A DNA stretch of 21,040 nt from Seminavis robusta (Eukaryota; Bacillariophyta; Bacillariophyceae; Naviculales; Naviculaceae). The stretch's first letter is position 1, and the number at the start of each line of letters is the position of its first letter. The DNA lies in assembly GCA_903772945.1 (NCBI GenBank), contig CAICTM010001895.1:1-21040 (forward strand). Reading direction: 5' to 3'. Shown piece by piece: positions 9,496 to 16,971 of this stretch. A program made the translations under genes and the position numbers. Under the pieces are notes generated by a model. It saw only the letters and a list, made by a program, of their open reading frames with translations. It ran no database searches and had not been told where the DNA came from.

Positions 9496-10752
9496 TCAGA
9501 CTTCTGCAAACCTACGGCGCTTGGAAGGGCGTTCATTGCCTGGTCTGCTAAGCCCCAATCGTTCCACTCGCTTTGCCATGAACTCTCGAAGGTGAGAGTA
9601 TCCATCGATTGATCCAGTAAAGACATTCTGTAGAGGCACTGGGTCGCCCTCATTGTTGTGGGGAATTGTTGGCATGTAAGAAGGGATTCCGGTTTCAGGC
9701 ACATCAAATGATGATTGCTTCTGGGAAAGTCGCTCATCAATGCAATAGTTGTGTAGGCGCTCAGATGGCCTGAATCATGACAGCTGTGTGTTTCACAGAA
9801 CATCCAACTGGGCGCTGTAAGATCCCCACTTTTGCTGCATCATTCCAAATGCCATCTCCACTCTGATCCTGCACTGGCTGGCAAAGAAGTTGAAATTGTC
9901 GTATGTTCGGTTGTACTTGTCCACTCCCTGGTAGATTGGAACCATGTGCTCCGTGGGCATGTAAGGCAGCAGCGTCACCAATGCAACACAGCCCTGAGGG
10001 GAGGGACTCCACCAAATCAAATAGAGAACATTGCTTGATGGCGTTTCGGTCGTGTGTGACTCCTGGGGCAGCGAATGCAATAAACACAAAGCGACACTGG
10101 TGATCAACTGCTGCTTGTACGTTCACCCCATAGCACTGGTAATGACCGGAGAAGAAGGATCTGATGTTGGTGGTTTCTCTTTTCGAAGGAACTCTAATTC
10201 GCAGGAGGTATCCATCGCAAACACAAGCACAGTTGTTGATTACACCCTCAGTACTGATGCTTGCAAATCCTGCGATGGCGGCCTTCAGCTGTTTCTTTGT
10301 CTTGGGGAACTTGAGCTTCAACTCCGGACACTTCACAATGGCCCCAATTGTCTTCCAAACTACCCGGTAGAAAGATGATTGCGAAATCCCAGCAATATCA
10401 GTGATATCGAGGTAAGAACCACCCGCTAGCCATCGAAGAGTGCAATAAAGACATAACTCGGGGATAATAGGGCCTCCCCTTTTCTCTGCCTGACTTTCCG
10501 AGATTTGCAAGTCATTGTGTATCATCCCCAGCAGCTTGTCAAAGGAACCCTTTCTCATTCGAAGTCTTCTGTTCAATGTTCCACGCTGTTGGTGACGTTC
10601 GCAGTAATCCAACCAAGCAAGCCTTTGTGCATACACCGATGGATTCCGCTTCTCAGGAATACAGAAGTAGAGCCCGGAGGTGAAGATGAGGAGCTGCAGC
10701 AACCACTGGAACACAATAAGGCTGGTATCGGTCTCACTATATCAAGCATCAT
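9496..10752 (-). pseudogene. Harbinger (HARBI1-like, DDE_Tnp_4) transposase with several frameshifts
   Basis: Minus-strand similarity to the DDE superfamily endonuclease DDE_Tnp_4 is clear. A helical N-terminal part (KGSFDKLLGMIHNDLQI) leads to an HTH-like segment (DITDIAGISQSSFYRVVW), the first catalytic Asp in CVCDGYLLRI, and the second in IGDAA near 9975. A frameshift at 9963-9968 then moves the frame, and the catalytic Glu follows in RIRVEMAFG (9856-9858). A second shift falls in the CCCC run at 9824-9827, and a third at the TGA at 9761-9763. After that the family-typical RLHNYCIDERL and a basic tail (KRRRF) continue to a stop at 9496. The N-terminus is also unclear: ATG 10752 is out of frame with the main body, which opens after a TGA at 10742-10744. 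This copy cannot encode an intact enzyme as given. Confidence 0.85.
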
Positions 10753-10932
10753 GGTGTCATTGCCTTGGATGTGTCGATAGCACAAAATGAAAGAAGAAAA
10801 CTGGATTGTACGTTTGCTTAGAGTTAGAGTCAAAAATTTCAATGGTTTGGAAATTGTGAACAAGACCCAACTGCCGAGGTGCGGCTGGCGGCGATAGATG
10901 TGATTGGCTAATGAAGAAGCTTCAACTTTGCG

Positions 10933-10990
10933 AAAAAAAGTTACGCAAGGGTACTTTTGGAGTCTACAACCTGGTGGCGTAACTTTTTTT
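10933..10990. repeat. Subterminal 14 bp perfect inverted repeat in the Harbinger right end
   Basis: AAAAAAAGTTACGC at 10933-10946 and its exact complement GCGTAACTTTTTTT at 10977-10990 are separated by 30 bp. The GTTACGC core recurs near the left end (7050-7060) and near the right TIR as GCGTAAATTACG. Candidate binding sites for the transposase or the accessory protein. Confidence 0.75.
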
Positions 10991-11069
10991 GGAGCCTTTG
11001 GGGCATCTGAAAATGTCAAAGACATTTCTGAATGATGATTTCGCGTAAATTACGTACGTAATGCCTGGA

Positions 11070-11081
11070 TAGTAACTACCC
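11070..11081 (-). repeat. Right TIR of the Harbinger element
   Basis: TAGTAACTACCC is the exact reverse complement of the left TIR and is followed by the TCA target duplication at 11082-11084. Confidence 0.88.
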
Positions 11082-11084
11082 TCA

Positions 11085-11571
11085 GTCCCCGTATCACGTA
11101 ACAGGAAACAGCCATAGCCAATCAAAGAGAAGCATTCCACGTCATTGTTCTCTGTAAACCCCATGGTTCTTCTAACCACCCCCACTTTTTGGGAAAGTTT
11201 TGTGACGCCTCAGGAGAACCCGAGTTACTCTTGGAGTGTTCTTGGTGCTTCGAGGATGCTCTGAGTGTATTCTCGGTGCTTCGAGGATGCTCTGCGCCAT
11301 CACGTCACTTATTTCGTTGGATTTGATTGGCTGCTGAAAGGGTAATCCGTGTTTGGGGTTTCGTTTACTGTGCTCCAACCACAAAGTTTGAATTACGTGA
11401 TTCGGGTTTCGTGGACTGGTTGGATCGGCCTTTCTCATCATCATGATCTCTAATTTTGCGCAGCAGCGCGCACGGTTATACGGGTGCCGGGATGCATACA
11501 AGAAGTAATAGTAATCTTAACGGCCAAGACACCTCCGCCTCCACTATCTAGACCATCATCAGTTGAGATCG
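11085..11571. other. Intergenic DNA with a short tandem duplication
   Basis: No gene is supported. Two adjacent ~30 bp units (11236-11264 and 11265-11295) share GGTGCTTCGAGGATGCTCTG. The open frames in this stretch lack ATG starts or any protein features. Confidence 0.6.
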
Positions 11572-11704
11572 GGTACAGGCAGCTTCGTTTCTATTGATTC
11601 AAACGCGAGCCGAGCTTCTTCGTACATTTCTACACTAGCACTCGTAGAGTGTTCCAGAAATGCCGGCACGCGTTTGAATCAGAAAAATCGAAGCTGCTCG
11701 TACA
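11572..11704. repeat. Imperfect ~40 bp inverted repeat (MITE-like)
   Basis: The left arm at 11572-11612 (GGTACAGGCAGCTTCG, then GATTCAAACGCGAGCCG) matches the complement of 11664-11704, with a few mismatches. The core GATTCAAACGCG and the outer GCAGCTTCG are identical in both arms. The loop is about 51 bp. Two copies of CGTACATTT lie at about 11621 and 11699. It could be a small foldback transposon or a hairpin-forming regulatory element. Confidence 0.7.
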
Positions 11705-11995
11705 TTTAACTGAAGCAGGCTATATGGTACATGTATCCAGGCCGATGGTGGTCCAGTAATAGAAAGGCTGCCCCGCATGTGCAGATCGACTTGGCTAGTT
11801 ACTTGCTTGACGCCATGGAGCACCTTGAAACGTTGAACTGCCGTGTATCGCTAACACAGCCAATCGAATCTTCAAGTCTCGTCTCAGCTCAGCTCTTTGT
11901 TGGTCTCGTTATTCATTCAGCATCTGCTAGCTGATCCGATCCGATCGATTTGAATCCTTTGTTGAATCCTTTGTTGAATCTTTGAACTGTCAACC

Positions 11996-12706
11996 ATGTT
12001 GTGGAATCTCAATCTTTCAGAATGGTTTCGTGCCCATGCTCATAAAGGTTTCTCCAGGGCAATCTTGCTGTGTATCAATGTTGCTATTCTGTTGTGGTTC
12101 CGGACAGGCAATTTGAATGATGTTCCTACTTGGGAAGATGCCAGTAAACCCCAAAAGTATGCACTGCACATGATTGAATTGAATGCAGAAAACAGGAAAC
12201 AGCATCGTCAGTTACAATTTGCCCCCAGTGAATCACCCAGTGCCAGTGGAAGTCCCACTATGTCTTCATCTCCCAGTGGAAGTCCCACTAAGTCTTCAGC
12301 TCCCAGCGAAATTCCCAGTTCATCTCCCAGTGGAAGTCCCACCAAGTCTTCAGCTCCCAGCGAAATTCCCAGTTCATCTCCCAGTGGAAGTCCCACTAAG
12401 TCTTCAGCTCCCAGCGAAATTCCCAGTTCATCTCCCAGTGGAAGTCCCACCAAGTCTTCATCTCCCAGTGGAAGTCCCACTAAGTCTTCAGCTCCCAGCG
12501 AAATTCCCAGTTCATCTCTCAGTGGAAGTCCCACCAAGTCTTCATCTCCCAGTGAAATTCCCTCTTCATCTCCCACTTGGCTGGGTCCCTTTATCAGCGG
12601 ATATGTCCAATATGGAGGAAACCTTGCAGGAGGTACCAATTTAAGCCAGCGGAGCTGTGTAACCTCGGCAGAAAGGTTCCAGTGTAGAAGCAGATACCCC
12701 TATTAG
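11996..12706 (+). CDS. Signal-anchor protein with 18-residue Ser/Pro repeats
   Basis: Starts at ATG 11996 (context CAACCATG) and encodes 236 residues. A hydrophobic segment at about residues 22-35 (AILLCINVAILLWF) follows a short positively charged N-terminus, suggesting a signal anchor or uncleaved signal peptide. After a spacer, residues about 80-195 are tandem units of SGSPTKSSAPSEIPSSSP (54 bp), with some shortened. Pro/Ser repeats like this are common in diatom extracellular and cell-wall-associated proteins, where they act as extended, probably glycosylated linkers. No globular domain follows: only about 45 residues remain, ending in a CTAG microsatellite. The gene may therefore be truncated, or may have a downstream exon disrupted by the Mutator-like element that begins about 60 bp further on. 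Function unknown. Confidence 0.6.
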   Translation: MLWNLNLSEWFRAHAHKGFSRAILLCINVAILLWFRTGNLNDVPTWEDASKPQKYALHMIELNAENRKQHRQLQFAPSESPSASGSPTMSSSPSGSPTKSSAPSEIPSSSPSGSPTKSSAPSEIPSSSPSGSPTKSSAPSEIPSSSPSGSPTKSSSPSGSPTKSSAPSEIPSSSLSGSPTKSSSPSEIPSSSPTWLGPFISGYVQYGGNLAGGTNLSQRSCVTSAERFQCRSRYPY

Positions 12707-12766
12707 CTAGCTAGCTAGAAGCAGATACCTCTAGTGCTTAGCTAGTGCTTAAGAAGGTACCACCAG
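12707..12766. repeat. CTAG microsatellite and short local duplications
   Basis: TAGCTAGCTAGCTAG is followed by a second copy of AGAAGCAGATACC and a doubled TAGTGCTTA. This slippage-prone DNA sits between the Ser/Pro-repeat gene and the Mutator-like element. Confidence 0.7.
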
Positions 12767-12848
12767 GTCTGCACGTCAGTCAGGAGGAACCCGGAAATCT
12801 CTCGTGTTATTCTTCCTTTTATCGAGCGTTTTTTATCAACCGACCATG
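12767..12848 (+). repeat. Candidate left terminal repeat of the MULE (degenerate)
   Basis: It shares spaced blocks (GTCTG, ACGT, ACCCGGA-AT, TTTTTTAT, CAACCG, ACCATG) with the complement of 16288-16374. Identity between the blocks is low, so an alignment is needed to decide. Confidence 0.3.
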
Positions 12849-12936
12849 ATCCAAAGCAGTTATATGGCTGCCGCTGCCGGTCCTTCCACGGATCACGTAG
12901 AGACCCGTGCAGTGGATGTGTGCGTTCGCAATAGCC

Positions 12937-13681
12937 ATGGCTGTTAACTTGCGTCGGGGTAGAGAGGTGCTGGTTCTTTATACGTGTGGGAAATGTCGTG
13001 AAGGAAGGTGACATCAGGCGGACCAGGCTCCGTACGAAGGATGTTTGCCATTGCAAGGACAATAAAGAAATCGTTTTCATGACCAAGTTCAAGCCTGACC
13101 CATATGAGAATTTTATGGTTCTTCGTCCTGAGGCAGCAAGTGAGATGGTGGCAAGAGCAGACAGGGATGAGTTTCATAATGCATCTTTTGTTGTGGTCCC
13201 CAGCATCAAGAAGTTTGTCACTGACGCAATGAAACATGTCTACATTTGTGTTGATGATGAGCCAGTTGAAGATTATCATTCGGAGGATGAAGTTGACGAC
13301 AAGCCCAAAAAGTGTGACTGCGTTGAGGAACATGGTCTCTTGACGTGTGGTGTGAATGAAGCCCCGCTCAGCTTGGTGGATAAGAATGATCTCCTCCATT
13401 CTTTGAAGAAATACATCTTGAAGAAAACGAACGGGAGAGTGTACAGTCATGACTTCAAAGGCCTGACACAGTCTCACAAGCGCTGGTGCTGCTATTTCTG
13501 GTACGCAACAAACATCTTCCAGTTTGAAGTTGCATCCCCATTGCCATCTTGTGTTGTTCAACGTATTTGGTTGGTGTACCCAAACTTCAACAATGCGAAG
13601 GCCACTGGTTTCCTGTCCACTGAAGAGCGATCGCGTCAGCGAGGACGTTTCGAAGAAGATCTTTCCTCCAAAATGAAATAG
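12937..13681 (+). pseudogene. MULE accessory gene: Cys-containing protein of unknown function, 4 bp frameshift
   Basis: The likely start is ATG 12937 (GCCATGGC context). The frame gives TCGKCREG and then breaks: GAAGGAAGG at about 13003-13011 looks like a 4 bp duplication. Removing AAGG would join it to DIRRTRLRTKDVCHC, which stays open to TAG 13681 (about 247 residues in all). The N-terminal C-x2-C and C-x-C pairs suggest a zinc-binding module. An acidic stretch (EDYHSEDEVDD) and KKCDC...LLTC follow, then a C-terminal part with HKRWCCYFWYATNIF and a charged tail. I do not recognise the family. An upstream ATG at 12846 opens a separate short frame that may be an earlier N-terminus or a leader. 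By position it corresponds to mudrB of maize MuDR, but I see no sequence similarity to claim. Confidence 0.55.
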
Positions 13682-13803
13682 GAGTGCGTTGATACCATGT
13701 CAAGGAAGAAGTATTCGCGACATAGCAAAAAGTTACTGTGTCGCCAGATTTGAGAGTATTATCCAATTACTTAGATGCTCAAACTATTTGTTACTCTACA
13801 ATT

Positions 13804-16249
13804 CTATTCTTCAGAAGTAGCGATTGTTTGTTCGTGCGCACCGGCTAGCTCTTCCAGTTCCTCAGTCACGGCTTCCGAATCTTCGCCAAATCCAATACAA
13901 TCTACAAGATGTAGAGTTGCAATAGCAATGTCTTGCTCGCTTATCTCTGTTTGACCGTCAGTTGAAGGCTCTGCATCCTCTCCATTCATCGGGACTGTGT
14001 CAACTCGCACATGACACATCCGCGAAAACTGGATCACGAGTGGCCAACTTCTCCACAGCTTCCACACACTTTGCCGGTAGTATCAGTTTTCTTCGAAATC
14101 TTTCTTTTCTTCGCTGGAATCTTTTTTGTCTTGGCAATGGCGATACCAGAGGAATACATGCGGCCGTCCTTTCGGTCTTGTTCTAGCTTTTCCTGGTACT
14201 CCTTGAGCTTCAAGTAAGTTTCCCTATTTCTTTTCTTTTTGTATTCGATGGTCCTTCGCTTGCTGTTTTTTTTCTTTCGATACTCCTCTTGTTGCCGCAA
14301 GAAATAGGCGGTTACTTCCTCCATTTCCAACCCAAGGGCATGGAACAGTCTACTGAAGAACTCCTCCACACCCAACAGAGTGATGCCAACAGCAATGCAA
14401 ACCCGGTTTTGGAGGGAGAGTGAACCGGCGTAGACTTTGTTCTTGGGTGCGAGCCAGGCTATTGTGTTGTTGAGCGATTCATTGGCGTTAGTTGTCATGT
14501 AATGGTTTGATTCATCGAGGCGTTCCATCGTGGTAAATTGATTGAAAGGATCTACCAGTGATTCGTAGAGAGACTTGTCTTTTGTCTTGCTCCTGTACAC
14601 TTTCCCACACTCACTCCTTTCCTTTTCTGGCATCTCTTTACGTAAGCAGAAGTCTCCACAGAATTCATGGTTGTCGAATGTGTGTTCCAGCACGGCCTTG
14701 ACAGCATCAGCCCATTGTTCTCTGGGCATGGACGGAAGCTTTTTCAGGAAGTAGACATAGTAAGTTGTCAAACGAAGAATGTCGCCTCCAGTCATGTCGA
14801 AACTTGCTTTAACACCCTTGCCCTTCATCGCGTACAGATGGTTGCGGTATGTTTTCTTTTGGTGAGCAGGATCGGCAACAAACACTGGCTCTGGTACCGG
14901 CTAGCGAAGGTGTCCGTCTGATCTAGTCTTTGCTTTTCCCTTTTTGGTGTACCCCAGTATGGGTAGTTGTCGAGTTTGTGGCGTGTCAACTAATCTTTGT
15001 TGCTCCATTTGCAATGAGCCTTCATCGTGGAGTCATCATCGGTGCAGATCTTGTCCACGGCAACATTGTACAAGTCATACAATTCCTCAACCATGATCAA
15101 CAATGATTGGGACTCCATCCCACCGGAGCTTCCTTCATAATTGATGGTACACTCGTGCTCTGGTACGTCCAGCCCTCTGCTCAGATGGTATTGGCACTTG
15201 CGACAGAACTTCGATCTCTGACAAATAACACATGGTTTCCCAGTGTTTGCTCCCATAATGCTGGCATGACCAGATGGTGAGTTGTATGACCGGCCACTGC
15301 CTTTCTGATTCCATCCCATATCCATTCCACCATTGATGGTCGCTCTTTGTTCTGGCATTTCACCCTTTCTAACAGATGCCTCCCATTCCATGAAATTTAA
15401 CTTTGTTTCACGATTACTCCTGCGAACTTCCTCCACTAAATTGTCCACAAGGGCCTTGTGACAAACTTCGCGGATGTGTGGAGCTAGTGCAAGTTCAATC
15501 TTGGAGAAAGACTTCTTCGACATTGTGGTGTAGTTGGGTAAGTTCAACATGGCAAGTGTCCGTTGTGCTTCAACACCACCATCTCCAGACCAAAGGAAAG
15601 CTAACACAAACTGAACGTTGCACGAAAAAGCCAGGTTTGTTATGTGGTTCGAGAGCTTTGGAAGGGTAGTCCTGGACACATCAGATTCTTTCAGTTCACC
15701 GAATGACTTGCATTCTTCATTGCCACAGGTCAACTGACCGACAGAGGCAACACACGTAGTATTGAATGTAAGCTGGACACTTGGCTGCCTGCATGTAAAA
15801 CATCGTGTGTTGCCATTGACTAATTGGGATAACCCTTTGTGCTCCAGGATCAGTCGACGTGGAGTTGGTGACTTCTTCCTTGTGTCTTCCTCCACGGCTA
15901 GAGGAGAGAGGGCAGTTGCAACATTGTCGATTACTGGAGAAGGGGTTGGTTTTGGATGTTCCTTCCTCTTCGGCGCTCCCATGTTCAACATCGAATGGGC
16001 CCAACCAGGCCTCTTCGCAATGACGTCCACCCAGTTTCCGGAAGCTAACTTGTTGATTTCTCTCTGATAGTTGCTTGTTGCCTTGTTCTCACTGATGGCA
16101 AAACAAGGCAATATGGGTGTAACTCCTCTCTGACGGCGACTTTCTCTCAATACCGGAGTTGAATCATCTCCTCCTACCACTGCCAGAGTTACAATCTGTG
16201 GGTTGTCTGTAGAGGTTTCAGCTCCTTCCTCTTCTGAGGCAACATTCAT
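13804..16249 (-). pseudogene. Mutator-like transposase, broken by one stop and two frameshifts
   Basis: The N-terminal ~150 residues from ATG 16249 are disordered. A Cys pair module follows (RCFTC ... TCGNEEC), then QFVLAFLWSGDGGVEAQ and LNLPNYTTMSKKSFSK. Next comes the catalytic-core signature GGMDMGWNQKGSGRSYNS (first Asp), a CVICQRSKFCRKC module, and ICTDDDSTMK (second Asp). After TAG 14990-14992 and a frameshift at about 14895-14915 the frame resumes with FVADPAHQKK, then NHEFCGDFC and NANESLNNTIAWLAPKN, where the family has its conserved acidic residue. A Lys-rich coiled coil and a zinc knuckle (CGSCGEVGH) follow. A further shift at about 14030-14045 leads to a short acidic tail ending at TAG 13804. 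The motif order matches the Pfam 'Mutator' transposase family (PF20700, number from memory). An ATG at 16290 in good context opens another frame that may be the original N-terminus. Confidence 0.82.
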
Positions 16250-16287
16250 AACTTGCCGTTGTTTACTTTTGTTGCCACAGAATTGGC

Positions 16288-16374
16288 CATGGTCGCCGGT
16301 TGCCAGCAAAAATAAAAAAGAATTCCAAAAAGAAAGATTCTATCTCCGGGTAAAAGTCGCTGCAAACGTCAGAC
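16288..16374 (-). repeat. Candidate right terminal repeat of the MULE (degenerate)
   Basis: Read on the minus strand from 16374 it gives GTCTGACG, TTACCCGGAGAT, a TTCTTTTTTATTTTT run, then CAACCGGCGACCATGG. This is the same order and spacing as the left candidate. No matching direct duplication was found outside it. Confidence 0.3.
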
Positions 16375-16971
16375 AACAAGTTTCTAGAAGGTTCAGTTCC
16401 AATACTCAAGTAGTGGACTGGGTCTCGCTGAAAGAACCCTTCCTCAGGGACAGCGGTAGTCAGGCAGTTCAGGGAGCCTTGTCGTGCCTCAGGAGTATTC
16501 CAACACCTCCAGTAGGCACCAAACCAAGGACTTGGTCCTGTCAGTCAGACAGGAGGGCCAGCAGAGCTCTCTGCTGGGCCCTTTTGGGCCAGCTCTCCTC
16601 AGGAGCTGGGGGCCTTTGTTATTCAATCATGCAGTGGCAGTCTGGGAACAGTACTATCTGCTACCTCCTACTGCTTCTGCCCGGCCTCAACAGGATGGGT
16701 ATCAACTGCTGCGGTATCAAAGGGGCTACAAGCTAATCAGGATCGGTCTCAATCTTTCGTACTATTTTCTTAACTATGGTAGAAAGGACGATCCTTTCTT
16801 GCTGCTTTGCTGGAGATAAGCCAACTGTGCATGCTGGAGCTGTAGGCCAGCATAGCTGTTGGAGCTATCTCTGACGGGATCCAGAGCTCTCGCTCCTAAA
16901 AGTTATCGCTCCCCACGAGTGCGTATCCGCTCTCATGGGAATGCCACGATATACGACTAGTTACTAACTAA
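16375..16971. other. Noncoding stretch with GC-rich palindromes
   Basis: No gene is supported. Perfect dyads occur at 16558-16577 (CCAGCAGAG, CT, CTCTGCTGG) and 16589-16609 (CCAGCTC, 7 bp, GAGCTGG). CTCAGG(A/G) words recur nearby. These could be hairpins in an element terminus or a transcript end. Confidence 0.55.

Larger units (their letters stand above)
7014..11084. mobile_element. PIF/Harbinger-type DNA transposon, structurally complete, coding regions decayed
   Basis: The element runs from 7017 to 11081 (4065 bp). Its ends are perfect 12 bp inverted repeats (GGGTAGTTACTA at 7017-7028; complement at 11070-11081), flanked by a 3 bp direct duplication TCA (7014-7016 and 11082-11084). Beyond the 12 bp the two ends share only looser TTACG-rich similarity. 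A 3 bp target site duplication and short TIRs are typical of PIF/Harbinger. Inside are two convergent genes: an accessory protein on the plus strand and a DDE transposase related to HARBI1 on the minus strand. Both carry inactivating changes, so this copy should be non-autonomous. Confidence 0.88.
12767..16374. mobile_element. Mutator-like (MULE) transposon with two convergent genes, ends approximate
   Basis: The minus-strand transposase (13804-16249) and a plus-strand accessory gene (12937-13681) converge, with 122 bp between their stops. Candidate degenerate terminal repeats are 12767-12848 and 16288-16374. Read inward, both start GTCTG, continue with ACCCGGA(A/G)AT about 22 bp later, then a T-run, and reach CAACCG and an ACCATG at matching distances. 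I found no target site duplication next to these points, so the true ends may lie further out. All the coding parts contain lesions. Confidence 0.65.

Noticed and set aside
10573..11025. Minus-strand frame with a Ser-rich run overlapping the Harbinger transposase start
   Set aside because: Out of frame with the transposase motifs and extends into the subterminal repeats; only its internal ATG near 10752 may be relevant as the transposase start.
11172..11501. 109-codon minus-strand frame
   Set aside because: Opens on TTG rather than ATG, crosses a tandem duplication, and has no recognisable features.
12944..13561. 205-codon minus-strand frame
   Set aside because: It is antisense to the MULE accessory gene, whose plus-strand frame has clearer protein character and correct placement.
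16203..16736. 177-codon plus-strand frame
   Set aside because: It crosses the start of the minus-strand transposase and the palindromic noncoding stretch; no ATG context or domain support.
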